The notes: generated from the letters alone by a model not told the origin. 55,641 nucleotides of DNA from Fibrobacter sp. UBA4309 (GCF_002395745.1 NZ_DGUN01000025.1:37140-92780), one strand, 5' to 3'. Positions 8,190-16,812 are shown, counted from the stretch's first letter. Translations and numbers: made by a program.

Positions 8190-9164
8190 ATGAGAAAAAC
8201 ATCCTACACAGCTGTAAAGGCTGTATTTGTTGCGGCTGTTTCCTTGGCCGCTATTGCCTGGGCAGAACGCCCGTCAGGAACGCCCGATTGCGAATTTACC
8301 GGCGGTGCCTTCTACAGGTCCAACAATACTCTTTACCTTGAATCGTTCAACACGGAATCCGCTGCTGTGGAAATTACTTCATCTGCAAAGATGTGCGTAA
8401 GCGAAAGGGCCAATAAGCCTTACAAAGTTGTCGTTGAACGCAATACGAAGTTGGCTGTCAACTCTACTATCGTGCTTCCGCTTGATTACAGCCTGAAAAA
8501 CGATTGCTCCCAGCTGTACGAACCGGTGCAGATGGGCAAGGACAAGGATGGCAAGTGGAATTTTACTGCCAAGAATGCGAAGGGAGACGGTAACGCCAAG
8601 AAGCCCATGCTGTTGATTACCGATACCGAAAAAGAAGCCTGCAAGGACGTCAAGGAAATCACCTTTACTACGAATTCCGATTTGGACGATACTCCGGCAC
8701 AGCACTTGATTACGGATGTCCAGATCTATAACAAGGAAACAGGAAAAAGTGACTGGGACCTTGTGGGAACGTACTCCTATGTCAAGTGGGAAGAAGGTCA
8801 CTCGGACCTGGGCTCAATCTACGGCTACGCCGCCAAGGACAAGGGCGCTGTGATGGCCGGCCAGTTCGTCAAGGTCGGTACCGGAGCCTACGTGGCTCCG
8901 CTCCGTGCCTACCTGAAGTACATCGGGGATTCGAAATCTCTCCTCAAGTCCGCGGCTCCGGCCCCGGCCGATATCGAACTTCCTGAATCCATCGAAGTCC
9001 GTCTCGTTGACAGCGATGGCGACCTGACGGGTATTGCCAAGTGGAACATGGCTACAGGCGAAATTACCAAGGTGAATGGCTGGTACGATCTGAATGGCCG
9101 CAAGCTCAATAAGAAGCCCGAAAACAAGGGCATGTTTGTCGGCAAGAAGACTATCCGGAAGTAA
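8190..9164 (+). CDS. Secreted protein of unknown function
   Basis: This 324-residue protein has a signal peptide ending in AWA at about residue 26. I do not recognise the central part (about 30-270), which contains paired cysteines typical of extracytoplasmic proteins. Near the C-terminus is an acidic LVDSDGDLTGIAKW stretch that could bind calcium. The end (WYDLNGRKLNKKP...KGMFVGKKTIRK) resembles the 'WYDLxGRKL' tails common on Bacteroidota and Fibrobacterota secreted proteins, perhaps a surface-sorting signal. A 51-residue peptide gene starts 17 bases downstream and precedes the only terminator, so the two are probably one transcript. ATG 8190 has GAGAG upstream. Confidence 0.75.
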   Translation: MRKTSYTAVKAVFVAAVSLAAIAWAERPSGTPDCEFTGGAFYRSNNTLYLESFNTESAAVEITSSAKMCVSERANKPYKVVVERNTKLAVNSTIVLPLDYSLKNDCSQLYEPVQMGKDKDGKWNFTAKNAKGDGNAKKPMLLITDTEKEACKDVKEITFTTNSDLDDTPAQHLITDVQIYNKETGKSDWDLVGTYSYVKWEEGHSDLGSIYGYAAKDKGAVMAGQFVKVGTGAYVAPLRAYLKYIGDSKSLLKSAAPAPADIELPESIEVRLVDSDGDLTGIAKWNMATGEITKVNGWYDLNGRKLNKKPENKGMFVGKKTIRK

Positions 9165-9181
9165 TTATAGGGGAAACGAAG

Positions 9182-9337
9182 ATGATGAAGAAAGAATATA
9201 AGGCCCCGAAGATGGAAATTGTGGATTACAAGCACCAAGCCTGCCTGCTGAGCGGTAGCGACGAAGAAGCTTGCGATGCTGATTACTGCGACGAACTCGG
9301 CTTCAATGCCGATAGCGCTACGAGCCACAAGGTCTAA
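9182..9337 (+). CDS. 51-residue peptide, possibly RiPP-like or exported short protein
   Basis: This short frame starts with two adjacent ATG codons behind AGGGGAAACGA. The N-terminal half is basic and resembles a conserved leader (KKEYKAPKMEIVDYKHQACLL), followed by a Ser-Gly-Ser step. The C-terminal half is acidic and contains Cys31 and Cys36 plus an earlier Cys21. From memory, short Bacteroidota ORFs with a KxYxxPxxxVVxL...LLxGS pattern look similar and have no established role. The gene sits between the secreted protein gene and a terminator. No modifying enzyme or peptidase-containing exporter is visible nearby, so a ribosomally made, modified peptide is speculation. Coding status is supported by ribosome binding site, codon use and position. 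Confidence 0.65.
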   Translation: MMKKEYKAPKMEIVDYKHQACLLSGSDEEACDADYCDELGFNADSATSHKV

Positions 9338-9364
9338 GTTTTAAATTCCTTGATTGTTGGGTAA

Positions 9365-9397
9365 AGTCCCGGAAGCGAAAGCTCCCGGGACTTTTAT
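9365..9397 (+). terminator. Rho-independent terminator of the secreted protein/peptide unit
   Basis: AGTCCCGG and AGC pair with GCT and CCGGGACT around a GAAA loop, followed by TTTTATT. Confidence 0.85.
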
Positions 9398-9424
9398 TAA
9401 TCCGATGTTGAAGAGATGCGGCGC

Positions 9425-11203
9425 TTATTGGCGTGCCGCGAGTTCTTCGGGCGTACGGGCGAGAATGTCCCAGTCGCCGCGCTTGATGATCTTGTAGGCG
9501 TAGCCCTGTTCCGTGAGGAACAGCTGGCGATTCATCGCGAATTCCTGTTCCTTGGAATCCTGTGTCACGATGCTGTAGAAATGTGCGGCACCGCCGTCGC
9601 TCTTGGGACGCAGGACACGGCCTAGACGCTGGGCTTCTTCCTGGCGGCTGCCGAACGTTCCCGAAATCTGGATAAGCACGTTTGCGTCGGGCAGGTCGAT
9701 GGCGAAATTGCCGACCTTCGATACCATGAGGTTCTTGAGTTCGCCGCTGCGGAAGGCCGCATACAGCTTTTCGCGTTCCTTGTTCGGGGTCTTGCCCGTG
9801 ATGAGGGGGATGCTGAGTTCCTTCGAGAGGTTCTCGAGCTGCTCGATGTATTGGCCGATAATAAGAACGCGGTCATCGGGCTTGTCGAAGTGCTTGAGCA
9901 GACGCTGCACGATGTCGTTCTTCTCGGGATTCGTCGATGCGAGTGTAATCTTTTCGCGGATGGGCGCGAGGGCGTACTTCATCTTGAGTTCCGCTTCCAT
10001 CGGGATGCGGATTTCGTTACAGTCGGCGGTGGCAATCCAGCCCTGCGCTTCCAAAATGCGCCACGGGATGTCGTACTTCTTGGGACCGATAAGGCTGAAT
10101 ACTTCGGTTTCCTTGTGGTCTTCGCGCACTAGCGTGGCGGTAAGGCCCAGGCGGCGGGTCGCCTGCATTTCGGTGCTCAGGCGGAACACCGGGGCGGGCA
10201 ACAGGTGCACTTCGTCGTAAATCATGAGGCCCCACTTCTGCTGGCTGAACAGCGGGAAGTTCGCGAGTTCCTTCTTGACTTCCTCGTCGGTAAATTCGTC
10301 GAGCTCGGTTTCGGGCTTCTCGTTTTCCGCCTGCTTGGCGCGCTTGCGCTGGGTCAAAATCTGGTAGGTTGCGACTGTCACCGGGCCGATTTCCTTGACT
10401 TCGCCGGAATATTCCTTCACCTGATCGATGGTCAAGTCCGTCTTGTCGCAGATTTCGCGAATCCACTGGCGGCTGGCCGAAATGTTCGGCGTCAAGATGA
10501 GCGTCTTGGTCTGTACCAGGGCCATGGTGGCAAGGCCGATGACGGTCTTACCCGAGCCACAGGGCAGCACGATGACGCCCGAACCGCCCTTTTCGGATCC
10601 GCTCGCGTAGAATACCTGGGCCGCTTCTTTCTGGTAGTCGCGCAGGTCGAATTTCTTGCCCGAAAGCGTCGTTTCGCGCAGGTGGATGGGCAGGGGGTCG
10701 CCTACGGTATAGCCGGCGAGGTCTTCGACGGGGAATCCCGCGTTGGTTAGGGCCATCTTGAGGTGGCCGCGGCGTTCCGGATCCACTTCGGCATGCAAAT
10801 CGTCGATAAAGTGGAGAATGTAGGGTTCCACTTCCTTGAGCTTGCAGATTTCGGTGAACATGTACTTGTCGTCGGATTCGACGATTAGGTGGTCCCCGTC
10901 CTTCTTGAGGCGCAGTAGGCCATATCGTGCCATGTAGTCTTCGACTTCGGTAATCACCGTCTGCGGAATCGGGTAACGGCTCTGGCTTTCGAGACGGTCG
11001 AGGACCTCTTTTGCACGCAGCCCTGTCGCTGCGGCGTTCCACAGGCTCAAGGGGCTGATCTTGTAGGTATGCAGGTGCTCGGGGCTCTTGACAAGTTCGG
11101 TAAAGGGGGCAATCGCATCGCGAGCTGCTTCGTAGGTGGGGGCGTCGACCTCCACCATGATTTCCATGTTACTCTGGACAATAATGGCGCCGTTAGGATT
11201 CAT
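9425..11203 (-). CDS. XPB/Rad25-type DNA repair helicase (superfamily 2)
   Basis: This 592-residue ATP-dependent 3'-5' DNA helicase is of the bacterial XPB family. The N-terminal region (about 1-150, IIVQSNMEIMVEVD and SPEHLHTYKISPLSLWNAA) is the conserved domain found only in this family. The helicase core follows: Walker A PCGSGKT ending at residue 220, the DEAD-box variant DEVH at 330-333, LTATLVRED with the RED motif at 360-362 that is diagnostic of XPB, and motif VI QRLGRVLRPK. It probably acts in DNA repair; no partner nuclease such as Bax1 lies next to it. The gene is monocistronic. The family assignment is firm; the physiological role is inferred. Confidence 0.94.
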   Translation of the reverse strand: MNPNGAIIVQSNMEIMVEVDAPTYEAARDAIAPFTELVKSPEHLHTYKISPLSLWNAAATGLRAKEVLDRLESQSRYPIPQTVITEVEDYMARYGLLRLKKDGDHLIVESDDKYMFTEICKLKEVEPYILHFIDDLHAEVDPERRGHLKMALTNAGFPVEDLAGYTVGDPLPIHLRETTLSGKKFDLRDYQKEAAQVFYASGSEKGGSGVIVLPCGSGKTVIGLATMALVQTKTLILTPNISASRQWIREICDKTDLTIDQVKEYSGEVKEIGPVTVATYQILTQRKRAKQAENEKPETELDEFTDEEVKKELANFPLFSQQKWGLMIYDEVHLLPAPVFRLSTEMQATRRLGLTATLVREDHKETEVFSLIGPKKYDIPWRILEAQGWIATADCNEIRIPMEAELKMKYALAPIREKITLASTNPEKNDIVQRLLKHFDKPDDRVLIIGQYIEQLENLSKELSIPLITGKTPNKEREKLYAAFRSGELKNLMVSKVGNFAIDLPDANVLIQISGTFGSRQEEAQRLGRVLRPKSDGGAAHFYSIVTQDSKEQEFAMNRQLFLTEQGYAYKIIKRGDWDILARTPEELAARQ

Positions 11204-11270
11204 AGGACGCCAAATTTAGTAAAAATGGGTGGGGGGCGGCAAGAGCGTCGCGGATTGGGCCGAAATAAGA

Positions 11271-11305
11271 AAAAGCCCCGAAACCTTGACGGAATCGGGG
11301 CTTTT
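11271..11305. terminator. Terminator downstream of tRNA-Thr
   Basis: AAGCCCCGA and TCGGGGCTT form a stem flanked by A-rich and T-rich sequence. On the minus strand it directly follows the tRNA. Confidence 0.8.
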
Positions 11306-11307
11306 CG

Positions 11308-11380
11308 AGCCACCCAGCAGATTTGAACTGCCGACCTGCTGATTACGAATCAGCTGCTCTACCAGCTGAGCTAGAGTGGC
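11308..11380 (-). tRNA. tRNA-Thr (anticodon CGT)
   Basis: Read on the minus strand it folds as a full cloverleaf: acceptor GCCACTC/GGGTGGC, D-arm GCTC..GAGC, anticodon arm GCTGA-TTCGTAA-TCAGC with anticodon CGT (reads ACG), and T-arm with TTCAAAT. The discriminator base is U, and no 3' CCA is encoded. Confidence 0.95.
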
Positions 11381-11498
11381 ATAGCGGGGCAAAAAATAGC
11401 AATAGGGGCCTTTTTTGTCAAGATAAATGTTCGTCCGGTTGGCAAAGTCGTTTAATTTTTCTATGATTGTTGCACAAAAATTAAAAATGGAAGTCAAA

Positions 11499-12185
11499 AT
11501 GGCTAACGAATCGAATCAGAATAATTCTGAAATTAAGCAGTTTTTTATCCAGCACGGTACCAAGGTTCTTGTTGGCTTGGCCCTGATCCTCGTTGTCGTC
11601 GCTGGCGTCATCCAGGTCAAGGAAACCCGCAAGGCCGCCGCTGCCGAACAGGCTGAACTCCTCGGCGTGGGCATGACCTACCTCTATGCGAACGAAAAGG
11701 ATAGTGCCCTGGTGGAATTTGAAACGCAGATCAAGGCCGGAAAGATCGAAGGCCTCGCTCTTGCCAAGGCTGCCCTCTTTGCTGGCAACATCAAGTTCGA
11801 ATCCGGTGACTTTGACGGTGCCGCAGTGCTCTTCCAGAAGTCCTTGGACAATGCCGGCTCTGTTGAACTGGTCCGTTCCGCCGCCATGCACGGTCTCGCC
11901 GCAGTGAAGATCGAAAAGGCCGACTATTCCGCGGCTGCCGGTCTCCTCGAAAAGTATATCAGCGAATTCGGCAAGCGTACCGGAGACAAGGAAGACCGCT
12001 TCCAGAAGGAAGAACCTCTGGACGAGGTCCCGATGGTGGCTGACGCCATGTGGAAGTTGACGCTGGTCTATCAGCAGCTCGGCGCAAACGACAAGGCCAA
12101 GAACACCGCCGAACGTATTCTCGAAGTCTACGGTGACAACCAGATGTACGCTGACAAGGCCAAGAAGTTCATCGCGAGCCTCTAG
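11499..12185 (+). CDS. Membrane-anchored tetratricopeptide-like protein
   Basis: This 228-residue protein has a short cytoplasmic N-terminus, one transmembrane helix (about residues 25-43, VLVGLALILVVVAGVI), and a long alpha-helical region. That region carries TPR-like helix pairs, for example ALAKAALFAGNIKFESGDFDGAAVLFQKSL and ADAMWKLTLVYQQLGANDKAKNTAERIL. The layout resembles YfgM-type (TPR_21) inner-membrane proteins linked to the Sec translocon and envelope quality control, but that role is inferred. An upstream frame begins at 11427. I chose ATG 11499 because GGAAG lies just before it and MANESNQNNSE is a natural hydrophilic start. A terminator separates it from the convergent rhomboid gene. 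Confidence 0.8.
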   Translation: MANESNQNNSEIKQFFIQHGTKVLVGLALILVVVAGVIQVKETRKAAAAEQAELLGVGMTYLYANEKDSALVEFETQIKAGKIEGLALAKAALFAGNIKFESGDFDGAAVLFQKSLDNAGSVELVRSAAMHGLAAVKIEKADYSAAAGLLEKYISEFGKRTGDKEDRFQKEEPLDEVPMVADAMWKLTLVYQQLGANDKAKNTAERILEVYGDNQMYADKAKKFIASL

Positions 12186-12210
12186 TTCGACTGCGTAATG
12201 GAATTTGAAT

Positions 12211-12243
12211 GGCCGGCCCTTTGGGCTGGCCTTCTTGTTTTTA
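12211..12243 (+). terminator. Terminator between convergent genes
   Basis: GGCCGGCCC pairs with GGGCTGGCC around TTT, followed by TTCTTGTTTTT. It closes the TPR gene and overlaps the end of the rhomboid gene. Confidence 0.85.
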
Positions 12244-13248
12244 GGCGAAGGCCATTTTCCAGCCGATTACGAAGATGGCGTAGTAGGCGACGATCCACAC
12301 GAGGTCTATCAGGGCGGTGGGCTCTCCCCAGCGGAGCATTTTCTTTTTGGGGATAATGCCGCAGAGCATGCCGGCGATGAATCCGTAGGCGTGTCCCAGG
12401 ATGTCGGCGTGCTCCCCGAGTCCGAGGAAGACGGCTATCGAGATGGCGCCGCAAAGCGGGGCGAAGCGGCGCAGCATGCCGTGAGTTTCCTTGGGCATCA
12501 GGCGGAACTCGATGACGGAGAGCGCCCCGATGCAGGCGAATACGAATGTCGAAAAGCCGAGGGCGCGGAAATCGGACCGCACCGTTAAGGCAACGCAGAG
12601 GTTCGCGATGGCGCTTGCCATGGCGAGGAACGGTGCCATGCGGGCGAGGGGAATTCGGTAGGCCAGCAGGTTCAGTACGATATAGCCGGACACCAGGTTC
12701 CCGACTAGGTGGTGGCTGTCGCCGTGGAGCGTGAGTGCCGTGATGGTGCGCCACCATTCTCCGCGGAGAATCCGCTCTGCATCCGAAACGCCGAGCGAAT
12801 GCAGCTTGCCGACGAGGTTCCCGAAATCGGCCAAGGTGCAGGCAACCGGTACGAGCAATACCCATATCGGCTGGAGGCTGATGGCGAGCGGCATGGGAGG
12901 GTTGTCTTTCTTGGGTGGGTTTTCCTTACAGTACAGCTCGATCTGGGAGCGTGCCCGCGGTTCGTTGTCGGGCAGGACGAAAATTTCGAAGGGACCTTCT
13001 TCGGTCCGTTCCAGGCGGTGTGCGATTCCCTGAGAAAGCAGGACTAGGCTGTAATCGCGGATTTGACGGTAGGTCCCCGAAACGATAAGTGCGGATTCTT
13101 CGGGCTGCGGTTCAGGAGGCTTTGATCCATTGTCCGGAGTTTCCGCTTGTGGATTAATGACAACGTTGTCTAAACCATCTGTCGAGGACGGATGCGAATT
13201 CTGCGGGCTCCTGTGCCGGATCATGGGGCTAACAAAACGCGGTGCCAT
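12241..13248 (-). CDS. Rhomboid family intramembrane serine protease
   Basis: This 335-residue polytopic membrane protein has a soluble N-terminal part (about 1-105) with a small alpha/beta segment resembling DUF2007 or GlpG-type N-terminal domains. The rhomboid core of six or so helices follows. The HGDSHHLVGN segment supplies the conserved His and Asn of helix 2. The nucleophile is Ser233 in GFST, and the catalytic His286 lies in ILGHAYGF. The protease is therefore probably active, although GxSG is GFST here. It cleaves membrane proteins within the bilayer; the substrate is unknown. It is the last gene of the leftward operon, starting 7 bases after the PHP gene's stop behind AGGGG. Confidence 0.9.
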   Translation of the reverse strand: MAPRFVSPMIRHRSPQNSHPSSTDGLDNVVINPQAETPDNGSKPPEPQPEESALIVSGTYRQIRDYSLVLLSQGIAHRLERTEEGPFEIFVLPDNEPRARSQIELYCKENPPKKDNPPMPLAISLQPIWVLLVPVACTLADFGNLVGKLHSLGVSDAERILRGEWWRTITALTLHGDSHHLVGNLVSGYIVLNLLAYRIPLARMAPFLAMASAIANLCVALTVRSDFRALGFSTFVFACIGALSVIEFRLMPKETHGMLRRFAPLCGAISIAVFLGLGEHADILGHAYGFIAGMLCGIIPKKKMLRWGEPTALIDLVWIVAYYAIFVIGWKMAFA

Positions 13249-13255
13249 GATACCC

Positions 13256-14845
13256 CTAGTAAAGCTTTGCTGCCGAAGTCATTGCGAAATGCCCGTCGGC
13301 GGTTTCGCATTCGGCGCGGAGGTAGGCGTAGTTGTCGATGGCGACGTTGATGTCGGTCTTGGCGCGCGCCATGACAAGGCTTTCTATGCACAGGACTTCT
13401 TGACGGGCAGGTTTGTTTTCGGGAGTACGGAACCTTCCGAAGATGCGGATATGCCGGAAGGCTCCACCGTAGTCGGAGGTGTTGCGCGCATGGAAGATGA
13501 TGCTCTTGACACCGTGGACTTCGCCGCGTTCCCACCACAGAGCAGGACCGTCAGTAATGTAACAGTTTTCTCCTGCGAACGCTTCGTTTAGGTTTTCAAG
13601 CGAAAGCGTCGGGACGCTCTCCGAGGAGTCTTCTCTCTTGTCTAGCCGCACCACCGTCCGGACTTTGCCGAACACGTGATGGCGAGAATGCTTGAGCGAG
13701 ACTAGCGGGATAGATATGCCGGTCGTGTCGTTCAGGTCTCCATGGGCGTCGTTGCCGCCGATAGGCAAAAGGAAGTTCCCCTTGCCGAGTTCCTCTATCC
13801 AGAACCTGCGACCCAGGAAAAAGCCTTCGTCGCGCGTGCCGTTCCAGAACTGGATTCCGCGGATGGAGTGTTTCTTGTTTGTGTTCAGGTCGGCAGGACT
13901 CCAGTAGCCACGCCTGAAGATGAATTTTTCGAGAAGTCCTATCGGCTGGAACGGATGTGCGGCAAAGCAATGTGCCGTAGTCGATTCCAAGTGGGCGGGG
14001 ATTTTGAGCGTGGGCCTGTTTTCGAGCCAGTAGCGCCCGCAATCGCCGAGTCCGGGCATATAGCTTTCGGGAGCGAGGACTGTCATGTGGACGTTCTCGC
14101 CCTTGGTATTGCCGGCAGAAACTTCTTCGCCGGCAAGCAGTAGCGGTAAGTCTTTCGGGAGCGATGCTATCTCGTCGCGCAACGCCTGGAATCGCGGGAC
14201 CGGCGATTCCGCTTCCTTCGTATAGTCTTCGCTGGAAAACGCAAAGTCGTAAGCGTGGTCCGTGCAGCAGACGAAATCCAGCCCGACATCTTTTGCCGCC
14301 TGCTGCAGGACCGCAGGCGTTGCGCCAAATTCCACGTGGTCACAGGAATAGTGCGTGTGGCAGTGCATTTCGCCTGCGGCGTATCCGGGAGCCTTTGGAG
14401 GTTCTTCGGCGAGGAACTTGATGACCAGCGGTTCGGACCGCAGGCCCGGGAGATTCCAACGTTTGATGGAACGTTTCAGGATTTTGCCCGATTTGTCCTT
14501 GCGGCTTACGGAGCATCGGAAATAAATTCTGTAGATTCCCGGCTTGGGCCTGGAGTAATGCAAGGGAATAAACGCGAAGCTTTCTTGAACGTCCTTGTTG
14601 ACTGGAATGCTTACGGCTTCCTCCGTGCCGTTCCCGCAAATTTTGATTTCGACGGAATCGATATGAACCGGGAAACGGTTCGCATCGCGTACGACAATCC
14701 ACAAGGTCGGTTCTTCTCCAGGTACAAACTGGAAAGGGGAGTCCGCCAGTATTTCGGGCCATGGCCTATACAGCAATGACCAGGGAAGCTTGAACTTGAA
14801 ATGCGTTTCGGCGTAGTGCAGCTTTTCGCCCGGAAAGAAACTCAT
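13256..14845 (-). CDS. PHP-domain metallohydrolase (CehA/McbA-like)
   Basis: This 529-residue protein has an N-terminal region (about 1-145) that looks like a beta-sandwich. A PHP domain follows, with GEMHCHTHYSCDH (His161, His163, His165), a CTDHAYD motif at 194-200 and a later GGNDAHGD motif, all expected metal ligands. Such proteins are metal-dependent phosphoesterases or hydrolases, and the specific substrate cannot be read from sequence. There is no obvious signal peptide. Its start codon overlaps the stop of the outer-membrane protein gene (TAATG), so translation is probably coupled. Operon neighbours are envelope genes (BamD-like lipoprotein, barrel protein, rhomboid), hinting at an envelope-linked job. 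Confidence 0.8.
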   Translation of the reverse strand: MSFFPGEKLHYAETHFKFKLPWSLLYRPWPEILADSPFQFVPGEEPTLWIVVRDANRFPVHIDSVEIKICGNGTEEAVSIPVNKDVQESFAFIPLHYSRPKPGIYRIYFRCSVSRKDKSGKILKRSIKRWNLPGLRSEPLVIKFLAEEPPKAPGYAAGEMHCHTHYSCDHVEFGATPAVLQQAAKDVGLDFVCCTDHAYDFAFSSEDYTKEAESPVPRFQALRDEIASLPKDLPLLLAGEEVSAGNTKGENVHMTVLAPESYMPGLGDCGRYWLENRPTLKIPAHLESTTAHCFAAHPFQPIGLLEKFIFRRGYWSPADLNTNKKHSIRGIQFWNGTRDEGFFLGRRFWIEELGKGNFLLPIGGNDAHGDLNDTTGISIPLVSLKHSRHHVFGKVRTVVRLDKREDSSESVPTLSLENLNEAFAGENCYITDGPALWWERGEVHGVKSIIFHARNTSDYGGAFRHIRIFGRFRTPENKPARQEVLCIESLVMARAKTDINVAIDNYAYLRAECETADGHFAMTSAAKLY

Positions 14846-15948
14846 TATTCCTCCGGTTTTTTACTGCCAACGGCTTCCTTGACGGGTTGTTCTTTTTCAG
14901 GTGCCGGCGACTTCGATTCCTTCGAGTCCTGCGCGGAGGATTCCTGAATGGCTGTATCCGCTATAGTAGAATCCGTCTTTACAGAATCCGTCTTTACGGA
15001 ATCGGTTTTTGCCGCATCCACTTTTACCGAGTCGGCTTTTATTGAGTCCGCTTTTACCGAGTCTACTTTTGCGGTGTCTACTTTGGCCGTGTCTGCCTTG
15101 ACGGTATCCGGGACGGCATCGGTATCCGGAATGTCGTCGTCATCGTCTTCTTCCCTGGGTTTCGGCTTGTTCCATACGCCGAAGCTTACGCGGATTTGCA
15201 ACTGCAAACCGCCGATATCCCACTTGGCCTTTTCCGTGGAGCCTTCGGGAACGATGTCGGCGAAGGATCCCTTGGATTTGACCTTGATGGAGCTGAAACC
15301 GATATCGCCGAAAACGTTCAGGCCCTTCCAGCTGGCAATCAGGTAGCCTACGCTGAACCCGAACCCGGCTCCCAGCAGGGAATTGTCGGCATCAATCTTT
15401 CCCCACGAGGAGTAGATTTCTGTACCCGGCAAAGTCCAGTACCAGCGCAATGCGATGCTGAAGAGCCCTCCGTCCGAAAGCGTCATCAGGTTCAGGGGAA
15501 TCGCGAACCGGTATTCAAGGAAAAGCGGGATGCCCTGGATGGTGTAGCCGTAATTGTGCGACTTGTTCTTGCGGTCGGTCAGCACCACGGATTCGTCATC
15601 GTAGATGAATCCGATGCCGGCGCTCAGAAAATGGTCCTGCCTCACCTGGAATTGCAATCCCCCGGTAATGGGGAAACAGAAATTCACCTTCTGGAAGTTC
15701 TGCTTGGCTACGGAGAGGGATTCCTCTTCCGTTAACGCGTTCGCACGGAACTCCTGGTAGATGGTGTCGATGGCGTCTTGGAAATATTCGCGTTCCTCGA
15801 AACTGAGGAAAGAGATTGCCGGTTGCAGGAAAATGGAAATCCTGGAGTTGTCGTGCTCGGCAACGCCGTCGCTTGCGGCGAACGAAGGGGATGCCGCCAA
15901 GAGGACAAGGCTAAGCAGACCGCATATTTTCTTTGCCCAGGATTTCAT
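14845..15948 (-). CDS. Outer-membrane beta-barrel-like protein with a repetitive charged tail
   Basis: This 367-residue protein has a signal peptide ending SFA (about residue 24). Residues about 30-265 have alternating hydrophobic/polar strands with aromatic ends (for example GIPLFLEYRFAIPL, LFSIALRWYW), as in a small outer-membrane barrel. A DDDDD stretch follows, then nine five-residue repeats of the form [V/A/I]-K-[A/V/T]-D-[S/T] at about residues 283-327, and a Lys/Glu/Pro-rich end. The tail could span the periplasm or bind cell wall, but that is inference. The stop overlaps the start of the PHP gene, and the BamD-like gene ends 9 bases upstream of the start. I do not recognise a named family. 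Confidence 0.7.
   Translation of the reverse strand: MKSWAKKICGLLSLVLLAASPSFAASDGVAEHDNSRISIFLQPAISFLSFEEREYFQDAIDTIYQEFRANALTEEESLSVAKQNFQKVNFCFPITGGLQFQVRQDHFLSAGIGFIYDDESVVLTDRKNKSHNYGYTIQGIPLFLEYRFAIPLNLMTLSDGGLFSIALRWYWTLPGTEIYSSWGKIDADNSLLGAGFGFSVGYLIASWKGLNVFGDIGFSSIKVKSKGSFADIVPEGSTEKAKWDIGGLQLQIRVSFGVWNKPKPREEDDDDDIPDTDAVPDTVKADTAKVDTAKVDSVKADSIKADSVKVDAAKTDSVKTDSVKTDSTIADTAIQESSAQDSKESKSPAPEKEQPVKEAVGSKKPEE
14968..15102 (-). repeat. Degenerate 15-bp tandem repeats encoding K-x-D-S/T-x units
   Basis: About nine in-frame 15-bp units encode VKADT, AKVDT, AKVDS, VKADS, IKADS, VKVDA, AKTDS, VKTDS, VKTDS. Copies near the 3' end of the gene are most alike. Units are multiples of three, so gain or loss would change tail length without a frameshift. 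Confidence 0.8.
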
Positions 15949-15957
15949 ACACGGAAC

Positions 15958-16812
15958 CTAGTTGAGCATCTGCTTCTCTTCTTTCTGCTGGCGCTTGCTC
16001 TCGGAATCCTTTTTCAAACGCTTTTCGAACTTGGCTTCGGCCTTCGCAATCTTTTTCTCGGTCTTGGCGAGTAGCTTCTGGACGTCCTTGTCGTCTTCGG
16101 GGAGTTCAATCTTGGCCTGGGCGAGGTAGTTGCGGGCCGGTTCGAACTGGTCGAGTTCCGTATAGGCCTGGGCAATCAGGAACAGCGCTTCGCGACGGCG
16201 CTTGGATTTCTGGTAGGTTTCCAGGAATTCCTTGAAATAGATGACTGCGGCTTGAGGTTTGTCCATGCGCAGGTACAGGCGCCCTGTCTGGAATTCCTTT
16301 TCGGCCAGGCGTTCCACGAGCAGGTCGTAATAGTAGTTGACGGAATCGCGGAGCGGGGAATCCGGATAGTTCGAAAGATAGCGCTCGAAATCCCTCATGG
16401 CGATAGTCGTGTTCGCTTCGTCGCGGCTTACGCGGAATTCCATGTTGAACGATGCGATCGCCTTACGGAATTCGGCCGTTTCTACGAAGGGGGAACCCGG
16501 GAAATTGATGATGAAGCTGCCGTATTCGCCACGGGCTTCAATCCATTCCTCGAGGTTGAAATAGCTTTCGGCGAGCAGGAACTGCGACTGTTCCATGTAG
16601 CCGGTGCCGGCACAGAGCGAAAGGATGTCCTCCAGCTTGTCTTGGGCGCGCCCGTATTTACCCTTCTTGAAGAGCTCTTCGGCGGTCTCGTACTTTGCCC
16701 TGCAGAATTCGGTGTGGTTCACCTTGCCGGAATTGCTCGAAGAACAGCCGGCGAAAAAAGCGGTTGAAACGAAAAGACTGAACAATAAGGGCAACTTTGC
16801 AAAGGATTTCAT
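15958..16812 (-). CDS. bamD: BamD-like outer-membrane assembly lipoprotein
   Basis: This 284-residue lipoprotein has lipobox FAGC (Cys22). A series of TPR helix pairs covers about residues 35-235 (AEELFKKGKYGRAQDKLEDIL, AESYFNLEEWIEARGEYGSFI, YFKEFLETYQKSKRRREALFLIAQAY), with a 'NFPGSPFVETAEFRKA' signature typical of BamD/YfiO. BamD is the essential lipoprotein partner of BamA in beta-barrel insertion. The C-terminus is a Lys/Glu-rich extension. It is the first gene of the leftward operon and is divergent from lptF across 65 bases that must hold both promoters. YfiO family is confident; identity as the main BamD is likely but paralogues exist in this phylum. Confidence 0.85.
   Translation of the reverse strand: MKSFAKLPLLFSLFVSTAFFAGCSSSNSGKVNHTEFCRAKYETAEELFKKGKYGRAQDKLEDILSLCAGTGYMEQSQFLLAESYFNLEEWIEARGEYGSFIINFPGSPFVETAEFRKAIASFNMEFRVSRDEANTTIAMRDFERYLSNYPDSPLRDSVNYYYDLLVERLAEKEFQTGRLYLRMDKPQAAVIYFKEFLETYQKSKRRREALFLIAQAYTELDQFEPARNYLAQAKIELPEDDKDVQKLLAKTEKKIAKAEAKFEKRLKKDSESKRQQKEEKQMLN

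Noticed and set aside
9182..9337. Assigning the 51-residue peptide as a bacteriocin precursor
   Set aside because: There is no modifying enzyme, immunity gene or peptidase-containing exporter in the neighbourhood; the sequence alone does not justify it.
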